A stretch of 41,080 nt of DNA, from IMG/VR virus record IMGVR_UViG_3300042881_004109, positions 1 through 41,080 of that record, one strand, 5' to 3'. A program made the position numbers and the translations under genes. This stretch comes from a virus. Positions 16,260-22,052 of the stretch are shown in pieces; the first letter of the stretch is position 1, and each line of letters opens with the position of its first letter. The notes beneath the pieces are model-generated. The model had not been told where the DNA came from. It was given only the letters and a program-made list of their open reading frames with translations, and did not search any database.

Positions 16260-16520
16260 ATGACCAAACGCGCCATCGTGCTCTCGTGTCTCGCGTGTCT
16301 CGTGGCCGGTTATTTGGCCGCTTCGGTCCCGGGCTTCGACCCCGTCAACCCGTTCAACCCCCGGCCCCAGCGGCCGTTTCTCAAGCTGGTTTCGCGGCTT
16401 GCGAAACTCGGGTTGTGGGTCACGGTTTTCGCCGAGCCGGCCCCGCGGCCGGTCGAGCAGCAATACGCCGCCGCACACTGTGACGACCGGACCATGATCT
16501 GCCACGCGGAGGGATGGTGA
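16260..16520 (+). CDS. Small signal-anchor protein
   Basis: 86 aa. ATG 16260 gives MTKRAIVLSCLACLVAGYLA, a classic basic-then-hydrophobic signal or anchor with a cysteine pair (SCLAC). An upstream in-frame TTG at 16248 is possible but less likely. The rest is basic with a late CDDRTMICH. Possible lipoprotein or secreted lysis helper. The stop shares bases with the next ATG (TGATG at 16518). Confidence 0.4.
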   Translation: MTKRAIVLSCLACLVAGYLAASVPGFDPVNPFNPRPQRPFLKLVSRLAKLGLWVTVFAEPAPRPVEQQYAAAHCDDRTMICHAEGW

Positions 16521-16771
16521 TGCTGCAACTTGTCGTTTGGGTCGTGTTCGGATGGATCGCCGGCTCGATCGCGGAGTGGTTGTGGCCACCTGCGAAGCCG
16601 CACGCCAAGTGGCAGACGATCGCCATCGGCGTGATCGGATCGGTGGCCGGTGGTTTGGCCGGTTCGCTCGTGAGCGGCGACCACTACCGGCCGGCCGGGA
16701 TCGTGCTCTCGGTGCTCGGGGCGGTCGCGTGCATGTTCGTCTGGCGCAAACTCGACGAGGTGAAGCCGTGA
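16520..16771 (+). CDS. Transgly_assoc (GlsB/YeaQ/YmgE)-family membrane protein
   Basis: 83 aa, start set at ATG 16520 because GGAGGG (16508-16513) lies 6 bp upstream; ATG 16514 would be too close. Three TM segments: LQLVVWVVFGWIAGSIA, TIAIGVIGSVAGGLAGSL, AGIVLSVLGAVACMFVW. The GWIAGSIAEWLWPP and GVIGSVAGGLAGSLVSG segments match the GlsB/YeaQ family fold. In a phage lysis block this may act as a holin-like or envelope-stress protein; the family role itself is not biochemically settled. Confidence 0.6.
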   Translation: MLQLVVWVVFGWIAGSIAEWLWPPAKPHAKWQTIAIGVIGSVAGGLAGSLVSGDHYRPAGIVLSVLGAVACMFVWRKLDEVKP

Positions 16772-17100
16772 GCATGGTGTGGCGGTGGGTTATTTCGATG
16801 CTGGTCTGGCTGTCGGCCGACCACGAGCGGATCGCCACCGAGCCGGCCCGGGCGGCTGCGGCCGTGGCGGTGGCCCGCGCGTCGATCCTCGAGCAGCTCG
16901 AGGCCCGGCCCCTGCCGCCGGCCCCGCCGGGGCCGACGGCGTGCAAGTGCTCGAGCACCTGCGTGCGTGGGTCGTGGCGGCCCGATGGCCGCATCGAGGC
17001 CCGGTGCGACTGCACCTGCCCGCGGTGCGTGGCGGAGCGGGCGAAGCCCGGCACGGTTCGATCGGGGACGTGCTCGTCGGGCACCTGCCCGCCCCGGTGA
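16768..17100 (+). CDS. Small cysteine-rich protein with N-terminal TM
   Basis: 110 aa. GTG 16768 overlaps the previous stop (GTGA) and is chosen; ATG 16774 is the alternative. The start has a hydrophobic segment (WRWVISMLVWL). The C-terminal half has nine or more Cys in C-x-C and C-x2-C patterns (CKCSSTC, CDCTCPRC, CSSGTC), suggesting disulfides or zinc. Contains the 9/10 copy of the dispersed motif (16791-16799) shortly after the start. Unknown role; last third of the putative lysis block. Confidence 0.4.
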   Translation: MSMVWRWVISMLVWLSADHERIATEPARAAAAVAVARASILEQLEARPLPPAPPGPTACKCSSTCVRGSWRPDGRIEARCDCTCPRCVAERAKPGTVRSGTCSSGTCPPR

Positions 17101-17110
17101 GGGTTGACCC

Positions 17111-17524
17111 GTGAACGACGCGATCGTCCAGCTGCAGGCACACGTACGCTACCGGCTGGGCACGCGGGTGACCTACGCCCATGCGTGGCGGGTCGATGCC
17201 CTGAGCCGGCTGGTGCTCCGGCATTGGCCGCACGCCCACCTGGAGGATGCCGTGGTGGCCGGGGGCCGCCACTCGATCGCGGTCACCCATGCCATGACGC
17301 TCATGCGGTCGCAGGTCCGCGAGCAGTGGGAAGCCCGGCACGGGTCGGGGCCGCTATGGGATCTCGTGCTGGGCGGCACGGTCACGGCCACCGGCATGAT
17401 CCTGCTCGATCTCTGGTGGCCGAGCCCGGGGTGGCGGTCGATCCTGGTGGCGATGTCGCGGTCACTGGCTGACGATCGCCAGCACGGCGTCGATGGCGTC
17501 GTGGATCGCCCGGGCCAGTTGTGA
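17111..17524 (+). CDS. Membrane-associated protein, end of rightward late block
   Basis: 137 aa, GTG start. A single hydrophobic segment (LWDLVLGGTVTATGMILLDLWW, about 95-116) near the C-terminus and a helical N-terminal half (AIVQLQAHVRYRL). Function unknown. The last 63 bp converge on the minus-strand gene at 17462-17599, so the two clusters end against each other. Confidence 0.45.
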   Translation: MNDAIVQLQAHVRYRLGTRVTYAHAWRVDALSRLVLRHWPHAHLEDAVVAGGRHSIAVTHAMTLMRSQVREQWEARHGSGPLWDLVLGGTVTATGMILLDLWWPSPGWRSILVAMSRSLADDRQHGVDGVVDRPGQL

Positions 17525-17599
17525 GTCTGTGCCAAGCTCTTGGCCGATCCGCACGAGCACGAGCGAGCGGACGATGGCGGACCATTTTGTAGCGCTCAT
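17462..17599 (-). CDS. Small helical protein, end of leftward cluster
   Basis: 45 aa: MSATKWSAIVRSLVLVRIGQ then ELGTDSQLARAIHDAIDAVL. ATG at 17599-17597 overlaps the stop of the preceding gene (ATGA), which selects this start over an upstream one at 17740. Unknown function; it is the distal gene of the leftward cluster. Confidence 0.4.
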   Translation of the reverse strand: MSATKWSAIVRSLVLVRIGQELGTDSQLARAIHDAIDAVLAIVSQ

Positions 17600-17895
17600 G
17601 TTTTCGTCGTCTCCGGCGGCGGAGTTCTCGGCGATCCGTAGCACGGGATTTCTCTGGCCGGGAATCCCTCTTGCGTCCGCAGTTGGTAATCGACGGCGTG
17701 TCCCCACGCCCACGCGGTCGATGGTTTCGGTGCAAGCCACGGGGGCGTCAGCATATTGCGGAGCCGGATGATTTCGGCCGCAGCACGCTGCGACACGCAG
17801 GGCTCGGATGTGCCGCAGTCACGGCAACCTTGCTCTCCGCTCGTCCAGTTGCGGTGTGTCGCCATCAGTTCATCGACTATGTCTACCTGCCCCAT
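17596..17895 (-). CDS. Small cysteine-containing protein
   Basis: 99 aa; ATG 17895, AGGAGG 8 bp upstream. GCRDCGTSEPC gives three closely spaced Cys, then the helix VSQRAAAEIIRLRNML. The C-terminus is Pro/Thr-rich. Overlaps the Prim-Pol gene end by 13 bp, so the two are probably co-translated. Unknown function. Confidence 0.5.
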   Translation of the reverse strand: MGQVDIVDELMATHRNWTSGEQGCRDCGTSEPCVSQRAAAEIIRLRNMLTPPWLAPKPSTAWAWGHAVDYQLRTQEGFPAREIPCYGSPRTPPPETTKT

Positions 17896-18383
17896 GCCAT
17901 AGCCTCCTGTGCCAAGAGTTGAGCCGGAAACGATGCTACGTCAACGTCCGCCGGGCTGGTTGTCCATTCGTAGGTGACGCCGTCCGGATGCCGGGACGGG
18001 GGCAGCACGGACTGAGCGGCCCGCCCACCGAGCCGTATTTCGATCGAGTCAAACTTCACGACCGCCGACTCCGGCATCCACGGCTCCCAGCGAAAAAGCC
18101 GGTGCTCTCCCCGGGCCGACCGCCAGGTCGGGGTGGGCAGGTCGAGCACGCCGAACGCGGCCAGCTGCTCCCGGCCGGCGGGGTCGTCGTACTCGACGTC
18201 CACCACACCGGACGACGGGCCGAGCAGGAGCCCCACGTTGTCCCCGGCGGCGAGCCACCGGGCCACGTCGTCCGGGCTGGTTGTGCCACGGTGCTGCCAG
18301 CCGGTGCCGAGCGGGCGTTTCGCCCGGCGGGCGACGCGGACGAACCGGCAGTTGGCGGCGGCGAGGGATTCGATGGGGGTCAT
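17883..18383 (-). CDS. Stand-alone Prim-Pol (bifunctional primase/polymerase domain)
   Basis: 166 aa. RRAKRPLGTGWQHRGTTSPDDVARW (19-43), LLLGPSSGVVDVEYDD (52-67) with D62/E64 as the DxD/E metal site, GEHRLFRW (92-99) with H94, and IEIRLGGRAAQSVLPPS then GVTYEW (115-140) follow the order of the N-terminal Prim-Pol family (PF09250). It would synthesise primers or fill gaps. It has no helicase or C-terminal module and is near the minimum length of the family. ATG follows AGGAG. A dispersed 10-mer lies at 18035-18044, read as SIEIR in frame. Confidence 0.85.
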   Translation of the reverse strand: MTPIESLAAANCRFVRVARRAKRPLGTGWQHRGTTSPDDVARWLAAGDNVGLLLGPSSGVVDVEYDDPAGREQLAAFGVLDLPTPTWRSARGEHRLFRWEPWMPESAVVKFDSIEIRLGGRAAQSVLPPSRHPDGVTYEWTTSPADVDVASFPAQLLAQEAMAWGR

Positions 18384-18402
18384 GCGGCGGGCTCCTGGTT
18401 TT

Positions 18403-18420
18403 CCATTTTCCGGAAAGTGG
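18403..18420. promoter_or_regulatory. 18-bp palindrome before Prim-Pol
   Basis: CCATTTTCC / GGAAAGTGG is an 18-bp near-perfect inverted repeat with one mismatched pair, 20-37 bp upstream of the Prim-Pol ATG (minus strand). Could be an operator or a leader structure. Confidence 0.35.
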
Positions 18421-18425
18421 AATAT

Positions 18426-18450
18426 CCCCGCCGGCGAAGTGCCGGCGGGG
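18426..18450 (-). terminator. Perfect 10-bp hairpin after the 18462 gene
   Basis: CCCCGCCGGC (18426-18435) and GCCGGCGGGG (18441-18450) pair perfectly with a 5-nt loop. On the minus strand an AT-rich stretch (ATATTCC) follows, not a full T-run. Intercistronic attenuator or RNA-processing hairpin is as likely as a terminator. Confidence 0.4.
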
Positions 18451-18461
18451 TGGGTTGTCGG

Positions 18462-18680
18462 TCAGGCGATCACGATGGTTGTCCGGCCGCCCCGCGGTCC
18501 GCCGGTCAGCCGGGCGTGCAGGTCGTGGGCTTCGGCGAGAATCTGGCTGATGCCCCGGCCATTCTTCTGAGTGGCGGCCCACCGGCCGATCTCGTCCACG
18601 CGGGCGATCAGCTCCGCGGCGGTGCTATGCCGGTTGTTGCGGATACCTTCGAGCTCGCGGGCGGCGTGGGTGATCGTCAT
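18462..18680 (-). CDS. Small helical protein under conserved leftward promoter
   Basis: 72 aa: MTITHAARELEGIRNNRHST then AELIARVDEIGRWAATQKNG, ending GRTTIVIA. No family recognised. AGGAG lies before the ATG in the shared leader CCACAACCAGGAG. It is the first gene after the promoter at 18731-18759, so it belongs to the operator-controlled set. Confidence 0.5.
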   Translation of the reverse strand: MTITHAARELEGIRNNRHSTAAELIARVDEIGRWAATQKNGRGISQILAEAHDLHARLTGGPRGGRTTIVIA

Positions 18681-18730
18681 GGTATGGGTTCTCCTGGTTG
18701 TGGCTGCGGGTTTCGTCCCGCGTTGGCCTA

Positions 18731-18759
18731 GTTATATTCGATCGGCAAATAGGTGTCAA
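18731..18759 (-). promoter_or_regulatory. Leftward sigma70 promoter with operator in spacer (P3)
   Basis: On the minus strand: TTGACA (18759-18754), 17-bp spacer, TATAAC (18736-18731). The spacer begins CCTATTTGCCGATCG, shared almost exactly with the promoters at 20871 and 21507. GCCGATCGGC-type symmetry marks a likely repressor site. Confidence 0.75.
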
Positions 18760-18789
18760 GTGGTGAGAAAAGTTTTTTTGGTTGTGGGG

Positions 18790-19023
18790 TCAGGCCCGGC
18801 CGTCGGCCTTGTGGATCCGGGGCCGGCCGCGGCCGACCGGGTCGCGGGTCCATTTCTCGCACGCGGTGCGAAGGGCGAAGTAATAACCGTCGATCTCGAT
18901 CCCGGCGATGCCCCCGGCCCCCGGCCCCTTCTTGACGAGCTCGCGGAGATAGTAGCGTGAGACCCCGGCGAGCCGGGCGCCGGTCTGAATCGAGACGTAC
19001 GCTTTGGGGTCGATCTTTGCCAT
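18790..19023 (-). CDS. Excisionase-type helix-turn-helix protein
   Basis: 77 aa: KAYVSIQTGARLAGVSRYYL then RELVKKGPGAGGIAGIEIDG is a MerR/excisionase-type HTH (the GARLAGVSRYYLRELVKKG helix pair, followed by a short wing and YYFALRTACEKW). Ends with a basic RGRPRIH tail, typical for DNA contact. Candidate repressor or recombination directionality factor. No clear ribosome site is seen. Promoter P3 lies directly downstream of it. Confidence 0.6.
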   Translation of the reverse strand: MAKIDPKAYVSIQTGARLAGVSRYYLRELVKKGPGAGGIAGIEIDGYYFALRTACEKWTRDPVGRGRPRIHKADGRA

Positions 19024-19092
19024 GGGAGCATTATTGCCGGGCGGCTGCGGCGGTCAAGCCGGGTTGTCTGCTGGTTGTGCATGGGTTGTCCG

Positions 19093-19398
19093 TCAGTCTT
19101 CCACCGTGGCGGCGGCGATCACGTCGCGGTCCGACAGCGACATCCATCGGGGGTGGTCGAAAAACGACTGGACGACCCCGGCTATAGCCGCCGCGGCGGC
19201 GGTGCTGCTGAATCCGCGGCCGTCCAGCCGCGGGGCGTCCAGGTCGGCGGGCGTCCAGTCTCCGACCGTGTCCCCCGTGTCGTCCCAGCCGAATCCGTCT
19301 TCGGATTCAATCTCCACCGGGCAGCCCGGGTTATCCCAGTCGGCCCGGATCCGAAACTCGATCCCGCGGACGGTGGCGGCGATGGTGCGGCGTGTCAT
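19093..19398 (-). CDS. Small acidic protein, unrecognised
   Basis: 101 aa. ATG 19398 follows CCACAACCAGGAG with 8 bp of spacing; longer upstream frames are not supported. Rich in Asp (ADWDNPGCPVEIESEDGFGW, DDTGDTVGDWTPADLD). An acidic small protein in an early block could be a DNA mimic, but there is no motif to show it. Confidence 0.45.
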   Translation of the reverse strand: MTRRTIAATVRGIEFRIRADWDNPGCPVEIESEDGFGWDDTGDTVGDWTPADLDAPRLDGRGFSSTAAAAAIAGVVQSFFDHPRWMSLSDRDVIAAATVED

Positions 19399-19461
19399 TG
19401 GTTGTGCTCCTGGTTGTGGGCTATGGGTTGTCGGGTGGCGATGTGCCAGCCGGCCCGGTTC

Positions 19462-19480
19462 CCGCCGTCCCCGGCGGGGC
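19462..19480 (-). other. Intercistronic GC hairpin
   Basis: CCCGCCG / CGGCGGG with a short C-rich loop lies between the genes ending at 19505 and starting at 19398. Comparable hairpins lie in the next two gaps of this cluster (about 19869-19904 and 20344-20368). Confidence 0.35.
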
Positions 19481-19504
19481 GGCGGTGGCCGGGGCGGCCG
19501 GGCG

Positions 19505-19822
19505 TCAGCCGTCCAGGTGCTCCGCGAGCGCCCACGCGGCCCGGGCCGCGGCGGCGGCGATGTCGTCCACGCTCGGCCGGGCACGCTTCCCGCCGCGGCG
19601 GCGGCGGGCCAGCTCCGCGGCACAATAGTTGATCTCGTCGGCGTAGTACCCGTGGTTGGGCTGGTCCGGCCATGCTTCGAGCGTGGCGCGGCAATCGGCG
19701 ATCACGTAAAGCAGTTCGGCGTCCGATCGGCTGCGGCACAGTTTGGGGTAAGCCGCGTGGTCGATGTGCTTCGTGGCGGCGGGGTGGTCCATCCAGCCGG
19801 TCGCGTTGGTTGTGGTGCTCAT
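19505..19822 (-). CDS. Small protein, unrecognised
   Basis: 105 aa. AYPKLCRSRSDAELLYVIAD then NYCAAELARRRRGGKRARPS, ending AARAAWALAEHLDG. Lys/Arg-rich middle, helical ends. Leader contains GGAGACC then GAGACCATG as in the neighbouring genes. The stop falls inside the repeat GGGGCGGCCGGGCGTCA, which recurs at 20375-20390. No function assigned. Confidence 0.45.
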   Translation of the reverse strand: MSTTTNATGWMDHPAATKHIDHAAYPKLCRSRSDAELLYVIADCRATLEAWPDQPNHGYYADEINYCAAELARRRRGGKRARPSVDDIAAAAARAAWALAEHLDG

Positions 19823-19868
19823 GGTCTCGGGTCTCCGTTGGGGTTGGTTGTGGGTTGTCGGGCGACGC

Positions 19869-19904
19869 GCCCGGCATCCCCCTGGCCGGCCGCGGCGGAT
19901 GCCG
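19869..19904 (-). other. Intercistronic hairpin
   Basis: CCGGCATCC and GGATGCCGG form a perfect 9-bp stem around an inner GC-rich loop, between the genes at 19929 and 19822. No T-run follows. Confidence 0.4.
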
Positions 19905-19928
19905 GGGCCGGCGTGGGGGCGGCCGGGA

Positions 19929-20279
19929 TCAGGCCGCAGGGGCGATCACGCGGCGATCGGCCGAGACCGCCGCGAGAATGTCGGCCGCGGCCTGGTTGTC
20001 GCGGGCGATCGTGTCGCGTGTTTCGGTCGTCGTGTAGACGTCGATATCGCCGATCGTCCATCGGCCGGCCGCGTCGCGGTAGACCGTCACGCGGGCGACG
20101 CGAGATATCACACTGTCAACGTGATCGGGCAGGTGACACCAATACTCGCGGGCATCATCGGCCCGCATGAAGCCGCCCGCGGCCGGGCGGCTCCACGATT
20201 CCAGGGCCGCGGCCCCGTCTTCAATCTGCTGGCAAATGGCGTCGCGGTCCGCGGCGGTTAGCTTCTGGTCGATGGTCAT
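19929..20279 (-). CDS. Small protein, unrecognised
   Basis: 116 aa. MTIDQKLTAADRDAICQQIE and ESWSRPAAGGFMRADDAREY in the first half; the C-terminus has VARVTVYRDAAGRWTIGDID then DILAAVSADRRV. Helical start then a beta hairpin. The leader has CCAGGAGCCGAGACCATG. No family recognised; likely an early protein by strand and spacing. Confidence 0.45.
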   Translation of the reverse strand: MTIDQKLTAADRDAICQQIEDGAAALESWSRPAAGGFMRADDAREYWCHLPDHVDSVISRVARVTVYRDAAGRWTIGDIDVYTTTETRDTIARDNQAAADILAAVSADRRVIAPAA

Positions 20280-20343
20280 GGTCTCGGCTCCTGGTTGTGG
20301 TTGTGGGTTGTCGATCCGGCGGGTTGCCGGGCCGGCCCGGTCT

Positions 20344-20368
20344 CCCCTGCCCCGCGGGCGGGCAGGGG
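20344..20368 (-). other. Intercistronic hairpin
   Basis: CCCCTGCCC and GGGCAGGGG form a 9-bp stem between the genes at 20388 and 20279. Same arrangement as the two preceding gaps. Confidence 0.4.
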
Positions 20369-20387
20369 GTAGCGGGGCGGCCGGGCG

Positions 20388-20807
20388 TCAGGCCATCCCC
20401 TGCGTCGAGACCTGCTCGCGGGTTGTGGCGCGCGCGGCCAGGCCGCGGGCCATGTAGGCGTCATGCGCGGCGGCGGCGGCCTTCACCTTGTCGGCCAGGC
20501 CGGCGAGCACGTCCGCCGGGCGGTCCAGCCGTCGCGAGTCTGCGCCTAGGATGGTCGCGGAGATGATGCCGGCCGACAGCCAGGCCAGGTCCCCCGCCCG
20601 CGGGTTGTGTTTGCGGCCGCGAGCAAACCCGGCCACGAGCAGGGCCTTTGCAAGGGTCGTGCTCTTGCGCTCGCGACGCTCGTGGCGGAGCGCGTCGCGG
20701 AGCGAATGCGGCTGGCTGCTTCCCATGTAGTCCACCACGTAAGACATCGCCGAAAAGGCCGCGTCGATCGTCCGTCGTTCGGCCGCAGTGTAGATCCAGG
20801 CATTCAT
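20388..20807 (-). CDS. Small protein under leftward promoter P2
   Basis: 139 aa from ATG 20807 (MNAWIYTAAERRTIDAAFSA). RHERRERKSTTLAKALLVAG then ARGRKHNPRAGDLAWLSAGI are basic-helical, and VLAGLADKVKAAAAAHDAYM ends it. An upstream in-frame start at 20915 would run through the promoter and is rejected. First gene after P2; unknown function. Confidence 0.5.
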   Translation of the reverse strand: MNAWIYTAAERRTIDAAFSAMSYVVDYMGSSQPHSLRDALRHERRERKSTTLAKALLVAGFARGRKHNPRAGDLAWLSAGIISATILGADSRRLDRPADVLAGLADKVKAAAAAHDAYMARGLAARATTREQVSTQGMA

Positions 20808-20870
20808 GGTCTCGGTCTCCGTTCCTAGGGTTGTGGGCCGGTTTTCCCGCCGGCCCGATCGGGTTGTGCA

Positions 20871-20899
20871 GTTATAGCCGTTCGGCAAATAGAAGTCAA
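20871..20899 (-). promoter_or_regulatory. Leftward sigma70 promoter with operator in spacer (P2)
   Basis: Minus strand: TTGACT (20899-20894), 17-bp spacer TCTATTTGCCGAACGGC, TATAAC (20876-20871). The -35 overlaps the end of the upstream gene (20896). The operator core differs from P1/P3 by one base (CGAACGG for CGATCGG). Confidence 0.7.
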
Positions 20900-21480
20900 A
20901 ATGGTGCGGGGGCAAGGTGCTCGCGAGTACGGGGCCGGCCGGCGGTCGGGTGACGGGCGAACCACTGGCAATCGGCCAGCGACACCCGCCAGTTGCGGCC
21001 GGCCTTGTGGCCGCGGACCTTCCCGGCCTTCACGAGTTGCCGCAGCCATTGTTCGGTCACGTCCGCGATCGCGGCCCCCTCGACCAATCCGATGAAGGTC
21101 TCCGCGGCCCCGTTGGCCGCGGCCACATCCGCGAGCCGGGCGATCGTCTCCGCCATCACCTGGTCGGCCGGTCGCATTGTCGGGGCCGACTCCGCGAGCA
21201 CCGCGAACAGCTCATCGGCGGACATTCCACGGTCCGTGGCGGACACGTCCAGGCCGCGAACGTAGGTGGCATCCCCACCGGCGAACGCGGCCCGGTTCCG
21301 GGCCTTCCAGTGTCCGCCGTGCTCGTCGCCACAACTGGCCGAGAAAGCCCCGCGGCGGAAGTCACCGATCCGCTCCACCTCTGCGGCCTCCAGCGACCGG
21401 GCCTCACGGTACGCTGCGAGCACGTCCGCCCAATCGAGTCCGGCGGCGGCGGCGGTGGCTTTGTGTTCGTTCGTGTTCAT
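20896..21480 (-). CDS. HTH protein at head of leftward cluster
   Basis: 194 aa. ATG 21480 with GAGGAGA 8 bp upstream; the longer frame to 21615 crosses the promoter. The C-terminal 60 residues carry an excisionase-type HTH: AIADVTEQWLRQLVKAGKVR then GHKAGRNWRVSLADCQWFAR. The N-terminal two thirds are helical (AAYREARSLEAAEVERIGDF) with no match. First gene from P1 and probably a regulator of this set, possibly the ligand of its operators. Confidence 0.6.
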   Translation of the reverse strand: MNTNEHKATAAAAGLDWADVLAAYREARSLEAAEVERIGDFRRGAFSASCGDEHGGHWKARNRAAFAGGDATYVRGLDVSATDRGMSADELFAVLAESAPTMRPADQVMAETIARLADVAAANGAAETFIGLVEGAAIADVTEQWLRQLVKAGKVRGHKAGRNWRVSLADCQWFARHPTAGRPRTREHLAPAPF

Positions 21481-21506
21481 CGTTGGTCTCTCCTCGTGAC
21501 GCCCAC

Positions 21507-21536
21507 AGTATATGCCGATCGGCAAATAGGTGTCAA
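21507..21536 (-). promoter_or_regulatory. Leftward sigma70 promoter with operator in spacer (P1)
   Basis: Minus strand: TTGACA (21536-21531), 18-bp spacer with CCTATTTGCCGATCGGCA, TATACT (21512-21507). This copy holds the most complete palindrome, GCCGATCGGC extended to TATTTGCC/GGCATATA. It drives the HTH gene at 20896. Confidence 0.75.
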
Positions 21537-21698
21537 GTACTCCACCAAAAAAAATCGAGAGGCCGCGAAACCGCGGGCAATCGGCGGGAGTTATTGCCGA
21601 GTGGACATTTGGCAAACGCGAAACCGGACCGGGGCCGGTGGTGCTCGTGACGGTCCGCGCGCGGGCGGAGACCTGGTGAGCGTCGCGGCCATGGTCGC

Positions 21699-21736
21699 GG
21701 TCGGTCGGTCGGTCGGTCGGGCGTCGTCGTCGTCGT
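21699..21736. repeat. Simple repeats GGTC x5 and CGT x5
   Basis: Five perfect GGTC units (21699-21718) followed by GG and then five CGT units (21722-21736). Adjacent microsatellites in a phage non-coding hub could be flexible DNA or slippage products. Confidence 0.8.
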
Positions 21737-21781
21737 CACCAGCTTTCCGGGCCGGACAGGATGGCCGGCCATCGGCCGGCC

Positions 21782-21854
21782 ATCGAAATACCAGCCGCGG
21801 CCGGCTGGGGGGCGATCGAAATACCCCACGCGAGGGGGTGCCCCATCGAAATAC
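21782..21854. repeat. Three phased copies of ATCGAAATAC
   Basis: Exact copies start at 21782, 21815 and 21845, all on the same strand, with 33 and 30 bp between starts, close to three helical turns. Same-face iteron-like arrays are typical of protein-binding sites. Confidence 0.85.
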
Positions 21855-21901
21855 CACCTAGGGGGGGTGTGTTGCGTTTTGCAACACCCCCACCTAGGTG
21901 G
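21854..21901. other. Large GC-rich hairpin next to the triplet
   Basis: CCACCTAGGGGGGG...GTTGC (21854-21875) pairs with GCAAC...CCTAGGTGG (21881-21901) through a GTTTT loop, about 20 bp of stem with one bulge. No T-run, so a cruciform or bidirectional structure fits better than an intrinsic terminator. Confidence 0.6.
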
Positions 21902-22052
21902 GTAGTAACGGGGGCGTTGCGCCCCCCACCGCGGGGGGGTCCTTGGCCCCGCGGCACGCGGGGTGCCCCGGCTGCGAACTACACCCAATCGATGACTGCC
22001 GCCCGAAAGGCCCCCAGGAGCCCCAGGACGCCCGCCGCTGATCGCGGCGTGC

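Larger units (their letters stand above)
21540..22052. other. Non-coding hub between P1 and integrase
   Basis: No supported gene in about 510 bp. It holds GGTC x5 (21699-21718), CGT x5 (21722-21736), a doubled GGCCGGCCATC (around 21763-21783), three dispersed 10-mers (21782, 21815, 21845), a large hairpin (21854-21901), GGGGGCG/CGCCCCC (21910-21926) and CCGCGGGG/CCCCGCGG (about 21929-21953). Short frames here are low-complexity and rejected. Function could be immunity control, partition, or attachment-site arms. Confidence 0.6.

Noticed and set aside
21736-21957. Small minus-strand protein with GISM repeats in the hub
   Set aside because: The repeats are the 10-mer translated; no ribosome site and strongly biased Pro/Gly composition.
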